Shown here: positions 8,001-16,855 of the stretch, piece by piece | How the letters are laid out: every line of letters starts with the position of its first letter | How positions within the stretch are numbered: the first letter of the stretch is position 1 | Origin: Rhodothermia bacterium | GTDB lineage: Bacteria; Bacteroidota; Rhodothermia; Rhodothermales; JAAAOL01 | NCBI GenBank assembly: GCA_030428385.1 | Contig: JAUIDY010000053.1 | Location: 1 to 39,879, forward strand | Length of the DNA: 39,879 nt | Direction of reading: 5' to 3' | The notes under the pieces: generated by a model | The model's database searches: none | Told to the model about the DNA's origin: nothing | Seen by the model: only the letters and a program-made list of their open reading frames with translations | Position numbers and translations under genes: made by a program

Positions 8001-8183
8001 TTACGCGCCTTCTTCCACCTCAACGAGGTGCTGTACCTTGTTGATCATTCCGCGCACCTGCGGCGTGTCTTCGTGCTCCACCGTCTGGTGCAAACGCCGC
8101 AGCCCTAGGGCCTCCATCGTCAGCTTCTGCTTCCCGATTCGCCCGATGGTGCTGCGTACCTGTGTGATTTTAAGCTTTGCCAT
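8001..8183 (-). CDS. rpmD: 50S ribosomal protein L30
   Basis: L30 is a small large-subunit protein. The 60-residue product has the family pattern: the N-terminal strand [12 protein letters not shown], then [20 protein letters not shown] and a final [16 protein letters not shown]. Length is normal. It lies between rpsE and rplO, with a 90-base spacer before rplO. Confidence 0.96.
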   Translation of the reverse strand: MAKLKITQVRSTIGRIGKQKLTMEALGLRRLHQTVEHEDTPQVRGMINKVQHLVEVEEGA

Positions 8184-8248
8184 GATGCGCTATTCGCTAA
8201 GCGCGAGTGGCGAGGGAGATCAAACACCCGGTCGCCCGTCGCGTGGGT

Positions 8249-8782
8249 TTATCCTTCGAATACTTTTTTCAGGGGAATGCCGCGCCGTTGCGCCACTTCC
8301 ATCGGGTCTTCCAACTGCTCCAGCGCGTTGATGGTCGCCCCGACCTGGTTGTGCGGGTTGCTCGTCCCGATGGACTTGGACAGAATGTTGTGCACCCCGG
8401 CGCATTCCAGCACGGCACGTACGCCGCCACCGGCAATAACCCCGGTCCCCGGCGCGGCAGGCTTCAAGAACACCTTCCCGGCGTCCTGCTGCCCCGTCAC
8501 TGAATGGGGGATGGTGCCTTTGCGCAGCGGCACCCGCACCAGGTTTTTCTTGGCGTCTTCGGTGCCTTTCTGGATCGCGTCGGACACTTCGTTGGCTTTA
8601 CCCAGCCCAGCGCCTACCAGCCCATCGCCATTGCCTACCACCACGACGGCGTTGAAGGAAAAGCGGCGACCGCCTTTCACCACCTTCGCTACGCGGTTGA
8701 CAGCGACGAGTCGCTCCATCCAATCTTGTTGGGCCTCGCTGTTTGCCTGCTGGCGCCGACGGCCTTTACGTTCTTTTGCCAT
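8249..8782 (-). CDS. rpsE: 30S ribosomal protein S5
   Basis: S5 lines the mRNA entry and helps decoding accuracy. The 177-residue protein has the double-stranded RNA-binding-like N-terminal domain ([19 protein letters not shown] and [20 protein letters not shown]) and the C-terminal domain ([20 protein letters not shown], then [16 protein letters not shown]). It lies between rplR and rpmD, as usual. Confidence 0.98.
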   Translation of the reverse strand: MAKERKGRRRQQANSEAQQDWMERLVAVNRVAKVVKGGRRFSFNAVVVVGNGDGLVGAGLGKANEVSDAIQKGTEDAKKNLVRVPLRKGTIPHSVTGQQDAGKVFLKPAAPGTGVIAGGGVRAVLECAGVHNILSKSIGTSNPHNQVGATINALEQLEDPMEVAQRRGIPLKKVFEG

Positions 8783-8809
8783 GATCGCTTTCCTGTCGCG
8801 TAATTTCGT

Positions 8810-9172
8810 TTATACCTTCAGGCCGCCTTCGCGCGCCCCGTCGGCCAGTGCCTTCACACGGCCATGATACCGATACCCGTTGCGGTCGAACACGGCCTGC
8901 TCGACACCGGCTTCCTTGGCCCGTTCGGCGACGCGCTGCCCGACGGCCTTGCCTACTTCCGTCGGCGCACCGTCAATGCCTTCTTCGAGGCTGGAAGCCG
9001 AAGCCAGGGTATGACCGGCCAGGTCGTCGATAAGCTGGGCGTAAATATGAGCGTTCGAGCGAAACACCGTCAGGCGCGGCCGCTCGGCGGTCCCGCTGAC
9101 TTTGCCCCGAATGCTGCGCTTGACACGCGCGCGCCGGGCCTGCTTCTTTTTGATTGATTTTACTGTTGCCAT
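8810..9172 (-). CDS. rplR: 50S ribosomal protein L18
   Basis: L18 binds 5S rRNA and helps bring it into the large subunit together with L5. The 120-residue protein has a basic N-terminus, the signature [20 protein letters not shown], and the C-terminal [20 protein letters not shown]. It lies between rplF and rpsE with short spacers. Confidence 0.97.
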   Translation of the reverse strand: MATVKSIKKKQARRARVKRSIRGKVSGTAERPRLTVFRSNAHIYAQLIDDLAGHTLASASSLEEGIDGAPTEVGKAVGQRVAERAKEAGVEQAVFDRNGYRYHGRVKALADGAREGGLKV

Positions 9173-9228
9173 CGTTTTGTTGTCTATCGCCAGAAGATTT
9201 CCGACCCTCTGGCAGGGTTACGATGTAA

Positions 9229-9783
9229 TTATCGAGCGGCGGTTTTACCGGCCTTGCGGCGGACGTATTCGTCCACATAGCGCACCCCTTTGCCTTTGTA
9301 TGGCTCGGGCGGACGCAACCCGCGAATCTTGGCGGCGACCTGTCCCACGAGTTGCTTATCGATGCCTTCGATATGCACCAGCGTATTTTTGCCGCGCGCC
9401 TCGGTCACCGAAAGCTTCACGCCTTCGGGCGGAAGGAAGTAGATCGGGTGCGAGAAGCCAAGCGCCAGTTCTAACAGGTTGCCTTGCATCTGGGCGCGGT
9501 AGCCCACGCCGATAATTTCAAGGTCTTTTTTGTAGCCGTCGGTTACGCCCGTCACCATGTTCTGGATGAGCGAACGATAGAGGCCATGCATCGAGCGGTG
9601 CCGTTTCTGATCGGTCGGGCGGGTGACCACCACCTCGCCGTCTTCCAGCTTCACCGCAATGTCGGGGTCTACCTGCACTGAAAGCGTGCCTTTGGGCCCA
9701 GTGACCGTCACCGTGTTGTTCGAAGCAATATCGACCTTCGCACCACCTGTGAGGGCGACTGGCAGCTTGCCTATCCGTGACAT
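9229..9783 (-). CDS. rplF: 50S ribosomal protein L6
   Basis: L6 lies near the factor-binding centre of the large subunit. The 184-residue protein begins MSRIGKLPVALTGGAKVDI and has the two-repeat fold of the family, with the C-terminal signature around IRGLRPPEPYKGKGVRYVDE. An AGAGGA Shine-Dalgarno sequence lies 6-7 bases before the ATG and supports this start. It lies between rpsH and rplR. Confidence 0.98.
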   Translation of the reverse strand: MSRIGKLPVALTGGAKVDIASNNTVTVTGPKGTLSVQVDPDIAVKLEDGEVVVTRPTDQKRHRSMHGLYRSLIQNMVTGVTDGYKKDLEIIGVGYRAQMQGNLLELALGFSHPIYFLPPEGVKLSVTEARGKNTLVHIEGIDKQLVGQVAAKIRGLRPPEPYKGKGVRYVDEYVRRKAGKTAAR

Positions 9784-9864
9784 GGAAATTCCTCTGAGTT
9801 ACGCGTTGAATGTCTAGTGGCCGCTCCTTGAGAATACCAAACAAGGGCGGAAACGAGGGACGAC

Positions 9865-10266
9865 CTAGAAGATCGTCGCGAGCACTTCGCCGCCTACATT
9901 GTAGCGACGGGCTTCTTTGTTGGTCATCACGCCACGCGAGGTGGAGATGATGGCGACGCCCAGACCGTTGCGCACGCGGGGCAGGTTGTTGGCCCCTACA
10001 TACCGGCGCAAACCGGGCGTGGAGACGCGCTTCATCTGGCGGATGACCGGGTTGCCATCTTTGTCGTATTTCAAATAGATCCGAAGCAGGCCTTGCTTGC
10101 CATCATCCACGTTCAGGTAGTTGCGGATGTAGCCTTTGTCCAGCAGAATCTGCGTGATGGCACGCTTCAGCTTGGAAGCAGGAATGTCGGTGTAGCGATG
10201 ACGCGCCATCATTGCGTTGCGGAGGCGCGCCAAGTAGTCAGCGACAGGATCAGTAAGTGCGCTCAT
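9865..10266 (-). CDS. rpsH: 30S ribosomal protein S8
   Basis: S8 binds the central domain of 16S rRNA early in assembly; in Escherichia coli it also represses the spc operon by binding mRNA near rplE. The 133-residue protein starts with DPVADYLARLRNA and ends with the signature GVAIISTSRGVMTNKEARR and a GGEVLATIF terminus. It lies between rpsN and rplF. Confidence 0.98.
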   Translation of the reverse strand: MSALTDPVADYLARLRNAMMARHRYTDIPASKLKRAITQILLDKGYIRNYLNVDDGKQGLLRIYLKYDKDGNPVIRQMKRVSTPGLRRYVGANNLPRVRNGLGVAIISTSRGVMTNKEARRYNVGGEVLATIF

Positions 10267-10341
10267 AGTTAAAAGTCCGATGCTGCGGCCAGTTTGCAGG
10301 TTTCAGTTCTGCACTTGGCCACTAGATGGAAAAAATAGTGT

Positions 10342-10611
10342 TTACCAGCTGGCCTTGCGGACGCCGGGGATCTTACCATCGCGCGCCATTTCGCGAAAGA
10401 CGATGCGGGAGACACCGAAGTCGCGCATGAAGCCACGCGGGCGTCCGGTGAGGGCACAGCGGTTGTGCACCCGAACCGGGCTGGCGTCACGCGGGAGCTT
10501 TTGCAACCCTTCCCAGTCGCCTTTTTCTTTGAGCGCTTTCCGCTTGGCAGCATACTTAGCCACAGTGCGGCGGCGCTTCTTGTCGCGGGCGATAATGCTT
10601 TTCTTGGCCAT
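10342..10611 (-). CDS. rpsN: 30S ribosomal protein S14, long zinc-independent form
   Basis: S14 is in the head of the small subunit. The 89-residue protein is the long C-minus type: the paired CxxC motifs of the short zinc form are missing, with only one cysteine in [11 protein letters not shown]. The C-terminal signature [19 protein letters not shown] is intact. The order rplE-rpsN-rpsH is standard. Confidence 0.97.
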   Translation of the reverse strand: MAKKSIIARDKKRRRTVAKYAAKRKALKEKGDWEGLQKLPRDASPVRVHNRCALTGRPRGFMRDFGVSRIVFREMARDGKIPGVRKASW

Positions 10612-10641
10612 ATCAGCTTTTCCTAATAACAGTTGGTGGTC

Positions 10642-11214
10642 TTACGCGGCTTGTGCTTGCTCGCGGCGCACAAACGGCATACCCATGAGCTTCAGGAGGG
10701 CGTGGGCCTCTTCATCAGTCTGTGCCGAGGTCACGAACGTGATATCCATCCCGTTGATACGGTCGATGTTGTCCACGTTGATCTCCGGGAAGATAATTTG
10801 CTCCTTCACGCCCAGCGTGTAATTGCCGCGCCCGTCGAAGCTTTTGTCAGGCACGCCCCGGAAGTCGCGCACGCGCGGCAGCGCAAGCGTCACCAGCCGG
10901 TCCAAGAACTCGTACATGCGGTCGCCGCGCAGCGTTACAAGGGCACCAATGGGCATCCCATCGCGCAGCTTAAAGTTCGACACGCTCTTGCGGGCGCGGC
11001 GGACGGTGGGCTGCTGGCCCGTGATTTTGCGCAGTTCTTCCACCGCGTCGTCCACCAGCTTGGCGTTTTGTGTGGCTTCGCCCACACCTTTGTTGACACT
11101 GATTTTGATAAGGCGCGGCACCTGCATCGGGTTGGTGTACCCGAACTGCTTGGTCAGTGCGGGGACGACCTCTTCGCGGTAGTGCGTTTTGAGCCGGGGT
11201 ACGTAGTTCTCCAT
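10642..11214 (-). CDS. rplE: 50S ribosomal protein L5
   Basis: L5 binds 5S rRNA and contacts the P-site tRNA. The 190-residue protein has the family motifs [36 protein letters not shown], and [20 protein letters not shown], then [20 protein letters not shown]. The spacer before it (155 bases after rplX) is the longest in the ribosomal cluster and contains a direct repeat. Confidence 0.98.
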   Translation of the reverse strand: MENYVPRLKTHYREEVVPALTKQFGYTNPMQVPRLIKISVNKGVGEATQNAKLVDDAVEELRKITGQQPTVRRARKSVSNFKLRDGMPIGALVTLRGDRMYEFLDRLVTLALPRVRDFRGVPDKSFDGRGNYTLGVKEQIIFPEINVDNIDRINGMDITFVTSAQTDEEAHALLKLMGMPFVRREQAQAA

Positions 11215-11281
11215 CGCTCTAGCAAGTCTATTATTTCGAACAGCTTAATCGCTGTGCGGAGTACAAAGTGTTAAAGGGTTT

Positions 11282-11337
11282 GCCTGCCGGGCGTCGCGCC
11301 GAGACAGACGGTTTCGAATGTGCGCCTGCCGGGCAGG
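11282..11337. repeat. direct repeat in the rplX-rplE spacer
   Basis: The 11-base word GCCTGCCGGGC occurs at 11282-11292 and again at 11324-11334. The second copy extends into CCTGC/GCAGG, a short hairpin. A 29-codon ORF (11271-11360, minus) spans it, but its Arg-rich product resembles nothing I know. In E. coli the S8 repressor acts near rplE, so an mRNA control site here is conceivable but unproven. Confidence 0.35.
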
Positions 11338-11369
11338 TTCCACCTGCACCAACGCTTCATTCGGTGGGC

Positions 11370-11726
11370 CTAACGATCCAGTTCTTCGCCGGTCGTGGTG
11401 GCGTAGCGAATCCAGCGGCCCTGGCCCGTCTCCGCGTCATCGATGCGCTTGCGCCCGATGCGGGTGGGGTTGCCGTTGGAGTCGAGGGGCTGCACGTTGG
11501 AGATGTGGATCGCCACTTCGCGCTCCACACGCCCGCCGTTGGGGTACATCTGGTTCGGCTTCTGGTGCCGAATCCGCACGTTCACGCCTTCGATGATCAG
11601 ACGCTCCTTCTTGGGAAAGACCTTGAGGACTTTCCCTTCTGCGCCTTTGTCATTCCCGGCAATCACGCGCACCATGTCGCCTTTCTTGACGTGCAGCTTC
11701 TTTTGTTTGTTTGTTGTACGTGGCAT
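11370..11726 (-). CDS. rplX: 50S ribosomal protein L24
   Basis: L24 is an assembly initiator for the large subunit, binding the 5' end of 23S rRNA. The 118-residue protein contains the KOW motif (KKGDMVRVIAGNDKGAEGKV), then RLIIEGVNVRIRHQKPNQ. The longer C-terminal part includes IHISNVQPLDSNGNPTRIG, as in the family. It lies between rplN and rplE. Confidence 0.97.
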   Translation of the reverse strand: MPRTTNKQKKLHVKKGDMVRVIAGNDKGAEGKVLKVFPKKERLIIEGVNVRIRHQKPNQMYPNGGRVEREVAIHISNVQPLDSNGNPTRIGRKRIDDAETGQGRWIRYATTTGEELDR

Positions 11727-11789
11727 AACGCTATTTCAACTATCGAACGGGGACGCGGCAAACACGCGGCCCGATGCGGGTTTTGTCAT

Positions 11790-12158
11790 TCAGATGACTT
11801 CCGGGGCAAGCGAGACGATGCGCATGAACTGGCGCTCGCGCAGTTCGCGGGCCACGGGGCCGAAGATACGCGTGCCGCGCGGCTCGTCCTGTGCATTGAG
11901 CAACACCGCTGCGTTTTCATCGAAGCGGATGTACGAGCCATCTTTGCGGCGGAATTCTTTCTTTGTGCGTACCACCACGGCGGTGGACACTTCGCCTTTC
12001 TTCACGTTGCCGCCGGGAATGGCCGACTTCACGGAAACAATAATCTTGTCGCCAATACGGGCGTAGCGCCGACCGCTTCCGCCAAGAACACGGATGCAGA
12101 GCACTTCTTTGGCACCGCTATTATCGGCGACGGCGAGTCGAGATTCCTGCTGAATCAT
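11790..12158 (-). CDS. rplN: 50S ribosomal protein L14
   Basis: L14 forms part of the intersubunit bridge B8. The 122-residue protein has the normal length and signatures: [20 protein letters not shown] at the start and the basic [20 protein letters not shown] region. The central [20 protein letters not shown] and the ending REFM-type segment ([16 protein letters not shown]) also match. It lies between rpsQ and rplX. Confidence 0.98.
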   Translation of the reverse strand: MIQQESRLAVADNSGAKEVLCIRVLGGSGRRYARIGDKIIVSVKSAIPGGNVKKGEVSTAVVVRTKKEFRRKDGSYIRFDENAAVLLNAQDEPRGTRIFGPVARELRERQFMRIVSLAPEVI

Positions 12159-12245
12159 GGGAGTTCCTATTCAAAAGTGAAGGAGAGAGCGAAAGGGAGC
12201 GAATCGAGCGGCGCGGCCACTCACCCATTTCCCTTTCTCGACCAC

Positions 12246-12518
12246 TTATTTTGCGCGTTCGAGGACTTCGACGAGCCGCCAGCGCTTGTTTTTGCTCAGC
12301 GGGCGGGTCTCCATAATGCGGACGGTGTCGCCTTCGCCCGCGTCGTTGTTTTCATCGTGGGCCATCAGCTTCGTCGTCTGCTTGATAAACTTCCCATAGA
12401 TGGGGTGTTTGATCTGGCGCTGAATCGCCACGACAATGCTCTTGTCCATCTTGCTGCTCGAAACCACACCGATACGCTCCTTGCGGGTGCTCCGGGTGGG
12501 TTGCTGCGATGTTTCCAT
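12246..12518 (-). CDS. rpsQ: 30S ribosomal protein S17
   Basis: S17 is an early 16S rRNA binder with an OB fold. The 90-residue protein shows [19 protein letters not shown], then the [19 protein letters not shown] region and [21 protein letters not shown] short N-terminal extension ([11 protein letters not shown]) precedes the core. It lies between rpmC and rplN. Confidence 0.97.
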   Translation of the reverse strand: METSQQPTRSTRKERIGVVSSSKMDKSIVVAIQRQIKHPIYGKFIKQTTKLMAHDENNDAGEGDTVRIMETRPLSKNKRWRLVEVLERAK

Positions 12519-12575
12519 AAGGGTTTGCTCAGGTTGGGCTTGGTGAGCCGAGACCTCACCAACTACCAGTTATGA

Positions 12576-12767
12576 TTAGGCACCGGCGCGTTCGCCGATG
12601 ATGGTTTTTAAGCGCGCGATCTCGCGGCGCTTGTGGCGAAGCACGAGCGGGTTCTCCAGTTGCGCAATGGCGTGCTGGAACCGTAGGTGGCGCAGATCCT
12701 CCTCTTCTTGGCGGACGCGCTCGACCAATTCCTCGGTGCTCAGGTCTCTGATTTCTTTTGCTTTCAT
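12576..12767 (-). CDS. rpmC: 50S ribosomal protein L29
   Basis: L29 lies at the peptide exit and is part of the docking site for SRP and trigger factor together with L23. The 63-residue protein is two helices: MKAKEIRDLSTEELVERVRQ and HLRFQHAIAQLENPLVLRHK, then RREIARLKTIIGER. Length is normal. It lies between rplP and rpsQ. Confidence 0.96.
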   Translation of the reverse strand: MKAKEIRDLSTEELVERVRQEEEDLRHLRFQHAIAQLENPLVLRHKRREIARLKTIIGERAGA

Positions 12768-12806
12768 GACGCTTAAACGTTTTGCGTTGCCCGTAACACG
12801 GACGGA

Positions 12807-13229
12807 TTAGCCCTGATAATCCGGGCGAACAACAAACTTGGTCTTGATCGGAAGCTTCTGCTGGGCCAGGCGCATGGCTTCGCGGGCAAGGGACTCATCC
12901 ACCGCCCCGCCAATTTCAAACAGGATGCGGCCCGGCCGGATAACGGCCACGTAATGCTCCACGGCCCCTTTCCCTTTCCCCATGCGTACTTCCGCAGGCT
13001 TCTTGGTGATGGGCTTGTGGGGGAAGATGCGGATGTACACCTTACCGACACGCTTCATCCGGCGGGTCATGGCGATACGGGCCGCCTCAATCTGACGACT
13101 CGTCAGCTTGCCCGGCTCCAGCGCCTTGATCCCGAAATTCCCAAAGTTGACCCGCGTACCGCGCTCCGCATTGCCTTTAATGCGGCCTTTCATCTGCTTG
13201 CGATACTTGGTGCGCTTGGGCATCAACAT
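12807..13229 (-). CDS. rplP: 50S ribosomal protein L16
   Basis: L16 is next to the A-site tRNA elbow and helps shape the peptidyl transferase centre. The 140-residue protein begins [16 protein letters not shown], matching the family start [11 protein letters not shown], so I kept the first ATG at 13229. Other signatures are the [15 protein letters not shown]-like segment ([15 protein letters not shown]) and [19 protein letters not shown]. It lies between rpsC and rpmC. Confidence 0.97.
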   Translation of the reverse strand: MLMPKRTKYRKQMKGRIKGNAERGTRVNFGNFGIKALEPGKLTSRQIEAARIAMTRRMKRVGKVYIRIFPHKPITKKPAEVRMGKGKGAVEHYVAVIRPGRILFEIGGAVDESLAREAMRLAQQKLPIKTKFVVRPDYQG

Positions 13230-13299
13230 ATTGGTACCTCTGCTATCTATTTGGGCGCGGGGCCCTGCTTCGTTACGTGATTATGCGATTAGCTGTGGG

Positions 13300-14163
13300 T
13301 TATCGGCTGCGGCCACCGCCCTGGTTGCCGCCACGACCGCCGCCGCGTCCACCGCGACCGCCGCCACTGCCACCACGACCACCACCGCTATCATTACCGC
13401 CACGACGACGGCGACGACGACCACCATCACGGCCACCGCCGTCCTGGTCGTTACGTCCCCCTCGACGGCCACGGCGCTCACCCTGCATTTGCTGCATCTG
13501 CTGGCGCTGGGCCTGTACGTTCGGGCTCAGGTCGGGCTTGCCGAGAATTTCGCCCCGGTAGATCCATACCTTCACGCCCGTGGTGCCATAAATGGTATAG
13601 GCTGTGCCTTCGGCGTAGTCGATGTCGGCACGGATCGTGTGCAGCGGCACCCGGCCTTCCAGGTACTGCTCCACACGGCCCATTTCGGCACCGCCCAGGC
13701 GACCGCCCAGCTTGATCCGGATGCCTTCGGCACCCATGCGCATCGCGGCGGTAATGGCCTGCTTCATGGCCCGGCGGAACGAGACACGGCCTTCGAGCTG
13801 CTGCGCGATGTTTTGCGCAACAAGGCTGGCGTCCAGTTCAGGACGCTTGATCTCGTTGATGTTGATCTGGATATCCTTGCTCGTGAGCTTTTTCAGTTCC
13901 TCGCGTAGCTTTTCCACCTCAGCCCCGCCGCGGCCAATGACCACGCCCGGGCGACTGGTGTGCAACGTGAGGATCACGCGCTTCGGCGTCCGCTCAATGA
14001 CGACCCGGCTGAGGCCAGCCCGCTTCAAACGTGCCGTCAGGTACCGACGAATCTCTTCGTCTTCAAGCAGCTTTTCCGGCATGTCTTTCTCGGCATACCA
14101 GTTGGAGTCCCAACCGCGAATGACGCCGAGTCGAAATCCGATAGGGTGTGTCTTCTGTCCCAA
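13300..14163 (-). CDS. rpsC: 30S ribosomal protein S3 with RGG-rich tail
   Basis: S3 forms part of the mRNA entry channel. The 287-residue protein has the normal N-terminus [20 protein letters not shown], the KH domain with VVIGRGG (residues 74-80) and the C-terminal domain with [14 protein letters not shown] and [13 protein letters not shown] (to about residue 206). After that comes a roughly 70-residue tail (about 13303-13518). It starts Gln-rich (RQQMQQMQ) and turns into Arg/Gly repeats ([32 protein letters not shown]). RGG runs are known as flexible RNA-binding segments. The rpsC core is otherwise normal and in standard order. Confidence 0.97.
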   Translation of the reverse strand: MGQKTHPIGFRLGVIRGWDSNWYAEKDMPEKLLEDEEIRRYLTARLKRAGLSRVVIERTPKRVILTLHTSRPGVVIGRGGAEVEKLREELKKLTSKDIQININEIKRPELDASLVAQNIAQQLEGRVSFRRAMKQAITAAMRMGAEGIRIKLGGRLGGAEMGRVEQYLEGRVPLHTIRADIDYAEGTAYTIYGTTGVKVWIYRGEILGKPDLSPNVQAQRQQMQQMQGERRGRRGGRNDQDGGGRDGGRRRRRRGGNDSGGGRGGSGGGRGGRGGGRGGNQGGGRSR

Positions 14164-14206
14164 GGCTCTATCCTTCTATGATGTCGTTTGCTTGGTCGCG
14201 TGCGAT

Positions 14207-14566
14207 TTATAGTTCGTCCGCATCGTCGGGCGTACCCACCACCACGGTGAGGTGGCACAGGCGCTTCTTGTACGGATGCGCACGCCCCCGCGAGGACGGA
14301 CGAAACCGCTTGAAGCGCGGCCCTTCATCCACGCGAATCTCTTGAACGATGAGGCTTTCCTCATCGAGGCGCTCATCAGGGTTTTGGTCGATCAGGTTGT
14401 GCACCGCCGACTGGATCGTCTTGACAACCGTCGAGGTGACCGCCTGCGGCATAAACGTCAGCGCGTGAACAGCGTCGGCGACGGTTTCGCCACGCACCAC
14501 GTTCACCACCCGGCGCATCTTGCGGGGCGAGCTGCGGATGTATTTGCGTACGGCTCTTGCTTCCAT
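14207..14566 (-). CDS. rplV: 50S ribosomal protein L22
   Basis: L22 lines the peptide exit tunnel with L4; its beta-hairpin forms part of the constriction. The 119-residue protein has the N-terminal EARAVRKYIRSSPRKMRRVV helix region, the TIQSAVHNLIDQ segment and the hairpin RFKRFRPSSRGRAHPYKKRL. The C-terminus ends in an acidic TPDDADEL. It lies between rpsS and rpsC. Confidence 0.97.
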   Translation of the reverse strand: MEARAVRKYIRSSPRKMRRVVNVVRGETVADAVHALTFMPQAVTSTVVKTIQSAVHNLIDQNPDERLDEESLIVQEIRVDEGPRFKRFRPSSRGRAHPYKKRLCHLTVVVGTPDDADEL

Positions 14567-14630
14567 GGGTCTTTAACGTTTGCAGGGTGCAGGAAGGCAC
14601 GTTGGGTAGCGCAGGTGCGCCTACCGTAGC

Positions 14631-14915
14631 CTACCGTTTCCCGCGTTTATCTTTTTTGCCGCCCGCGTGACCGCGATACGTGCGGGTGGGAGAAAACTCG
14701 CCCAGACGATGGCCCACCATGTTCTCTGTCACATACACAGGAATGAACTGGCGGCCGTTGTGGACGGCGAAGGTGTGACCAACAAAGTCCGGCGCAATCA
14801 TTGAGGCGCGGCTCCACGTCTTCACGACCTTTTTCTTATTGCTCTGATTCAGCGCATCGACCTTCCGTTGCAGCTTGTAGTGTACGAAGGGTCCTTTTCT
14901 CAGCGAACGTGCCAT
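14631..14915 (-). CDS. rpsS: 30S ribosomal protein S19
   Basis: S19 is in the head of the small subunit and forms a complex with S13. The 94-residue protein begins [20 protein letters not shown] and has [20 protein letters not shown], then [20 protein letters not shown] and [19 protein letters not shown]. Length is normal. It follows rplB by 22 bases. Confidence 0.98.
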   Translation of the reverse strand: MARSLRKGPFVHYKLQRKVDALNQSNKKKVVKTWSRASMIAPDFVGHTFAVHNGRQFIPVYVTENMVGHRLGEFSPTRTYRGHAGGKKDKRGKR

Positions 14916-14937
14916 AATAACGTGTGGCTTTCAGCGG

Positions 14938-15771
14938 TTAGCGTTTTTTCGCGGAACGGCGACGGACGATCATTTTGTCCGACTGCTTCTTTTTCTTGCG
15001 GGTCTTGAAGCCCTTGGCCGGTTGGCCCCACGGTGAGCGGGGGTGTCCTCCAGAGGCACGCCCTTCCCCACCACCCATTGGGTGGTCGATGGGGTTCATG
15101 GCCACACCACGGGTCTTGGGCCGTACGCCCAACCAGCGTTTGCGCCCCGCCTTGCCCCAGTCGATGTTCATGTGATCGGGGTTGCTGGTGGTACCAATGG
15201 TAGCCACACACACGCCCGGCACCATGCGCACCTCGCCTGAAGGCAGCTTCAGCGTGACATATTTGCCTTCTTTCGCTGTAAGCTGAGCGAAGGTCCCCGC
15301 CGAGCGGGCCATCTGGGCACCCTTGCCCGGCTTCATCTCAATGGCGTGCACAAACGTACCGAGCGGCATGTTTTGCAGCGGCATGCAGTTGCCGGTATCG
15401 GGAGTGGCATCAGGGCCGTTGTGTAGCGTCTGCCCCACCGTCACACCGTCGGGCGCGATGATGTAGCGCTTCTCGCCATCGGCATACACCAACAGCGCGA
15501 TGCGGGCGGTGCGGTTCGGGTCATATTCAATGCTGGCAACGGTGGCTGGAATGCCTATTTTGTTGCGCTTGAAATCGATCTTCCGATACCGCCGCTTGTG
15601 GCCGCCACCCTGATGACGCACTGTAATGCGCCCCCGGCTGTTGCGTCCGCCTTTGTTTTTCACGGGTGCAAGCAAGCTCTTTTCCGGCTCCGACTTGGTA
15701 ATGGTGTCGAAGGCCGAAACAGAGCGCTGCCGCGATCCTGGCGTTACCGGCTTAAGTTTCTTGAGTGCCAT
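14938..15771 (-). CDS. rplB: 50S ribosomal protein L2
   Basis: L2 is needed for subunit joining and peptidyl transfer. The 277-residue protein has the N-terminal segment [31 protein letters not shown], and the C-terminal signature [20 protein letters not shown]. The conserved histidine of the HPMGGGEG region is present. It lies between rplW and rpsS, as in standard S10 operons. Confidence 0.98.
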   Translation of the reverse strand: MALKKLKPVTPGSRQRSVSAFDTITKSEPEKSLLAPVKNKGGRNSRGRITVRHQGGGHKRRYRKIDFKRNKIGIPATVASIEYDPNRTARIALLVYADGEKRYIIAPDGVTVGQTLHNGPDATPDTGNCMPLQNMPLGTFVHAIEMKPGKGAQMARSAGTFAQLTAKEGKYVTLKLPSGEVRMVPGVCVATIGTTSNPDHMNIDWGKAGRKRWLGVRPKTRGVAMNPIDHPMGGGEGRASGGHPRSPWGQPAKGFKTRKKKKQSDKMIVRRRSAKKR

Positions 15772-15835
15772 AATGTCTATGGGTTGGGGCTTACCTGCCG
15801 ATGCAGCTTTGCACTGGCTTTGCGCCCGCGTTTAT

Positions 15836-16135
15836 TTATATCTGCTCGAAGAAGTCGATGGCGGCACCATTCGGGTCAATCGTGATGATGGCCTTTTTAT
15901 AGGTGGCCGTCCGGCCTTCATTAACGCCACGGCGCGTAAACTGACGGCGGCGCTTGCCACGCTGGATCATCGTGCGTACATCTTTGATGACAACACCCGG
16001 ATACCGCGCTTCGACCGCCTTGCGGATCTCTACTTTGTTCGCCGACTTGGCGACAACAAACGCGTAGTGACCCGACTCCATCTGATGGGTCAGTTTCTCC
16101 GTAACCAGCGGGCGAATGAGAATCTCTCGGCTCAT
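15836..16135 (-). CDS. rplW: 50S ribosomal protein L23
   Basis: L23 lies at the tunnel exit and docks trigger factor and SRP. The 99-residue protein starts MSREILIRPLVTEKLTHQME and has YAFVVAKSANKVEIRKAVEA, then VIKDVRTMIQRGKRRRQFT. Length is normal. It follows rplD by 20 bases. Confidence 0.96.
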   Translation of the reverse strand: MSREILIRPLVTEKLTHQMESGHYAFVVAKSANKVEIRKAVEARYPGVVIKDVRTMIQRGKRRRQFTRRGVNEGRTATYKKAIITIDPNGAAIDFFEQI

Positions 16136-16155
16136 AATGCTTATTTCTCTATGGG

Positions 16156-16803
16156 CTAGGCGTCCGCTTCAGCGCGGCTTCCCAGCGTCTCGTTCAGTAC
16201 GTCGAGGGCCCCTTCCTGCATCACAATCACCTGGGCGTTGAGCAGGTCGAAGGTGTTGGCATTGCGGGCTTCGCACACGCTCAGCTTCCCCACGTTGCGG
16301 CTGGAGCGATAGATGGCGTCTTCATGCTGCGCCGTAAGGAGGAGCACTTTTTGACCACCGAGTTCCAGCGCGTTCAGCAGTTCCACAAACGTCCGGGTGC
16401 TCGGCGCGTCCAGCGAAAAATTCTCGACGACGCGTACCGCCTCGGCGCTTGCCTTGTAGCTCAGCGCCGAGCGCCGTGCCAACTGCTGCGTCTTGCGGTT
16501 GACCTTCAGGTTGTAGTTGCGCGGACGCGGACCGTGGGCCCGGCCCCCGCTCTTGCGCGTGGGCGACTTGGCGCTCCCGGCACGGGCATAACCCGTTCCT
16601 TTCTGACGGTACAGCTTGCGCGTTGAGCGGGCGTTTTCGGCCCGTTCTTTGGTCTTGTGTGTCCCCTGCCGGGCGTGGGCCTGAATGCGCCGCACGTCCA
16701 GCCATACGACATGGTCATTCGGCTCGATGCCAAACACCGACTCTTCAAGCGTCACCGTGCGTCCTGCCGGAGCTCCATCTTGCCCGTAAACTTGCAGTTC
16801 CAT
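16156..16803 (-). CDS. rplD: 50S ribosomal protein L4
   Basis: L4 lines the exit tunnel; in E. coli it also controls the S10 operon by attenuation. The 215-residue protein has the extended-loop region with RQGTHKTKERAENARSTRKL, YRQKGTGYARAGS and GGRAHGPRPRNYNLKVNRK. The C-terminal part has the fold of the family (VLLLTAQHEDAIYRSSRNV). It lies between rplC and rplW. Confidence 0.97.
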   Translation of the reverse strand: MELQVYGQDGAPAGRTVTLEESVFGIEPNDHVVWLDVRRIQAHARQGTHKTKERAENARSTRKLYRQKGTGYARAGSAKSPTRKSGGRAHGPRPRNYNLKVNRKTQQLARRSALSYKASAEAVRVVENFSLDAPSTRTFVELLNALELGGQKVLLLTAQHEDAIYRSSRNVGKLSVCEARNANTFDLLNAQVIVMQEGALDVLNETLGSRAEADA

Positions 16804-16855
16804 GTGTCTATCTGTCTAAGGAATCGACCGGGGGAAAATCCGAATCGCCTCCTGC

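Noticed and set aside
11268-12575. Plus-strand open frame (435 codons) opposite rplX, rplN and rpsQ
   Set aside because: Three ribosomal protein genes on the minus strand explain the region.
13300-13520. CRISPR-like or tandem repeat array in the GC-rich region
   Set aside because: The repetition is codon-level Gly/Arg coding at the end of rpsC, with irregular spacing and no conserved repeat-spacer pattern.
13277-13561. Pro/Arg-rich plus-strand frame opposite the S3 tail
   Set aside because: It is the complement of the Gly/Arg repeat of rpsC, not an independent protein.
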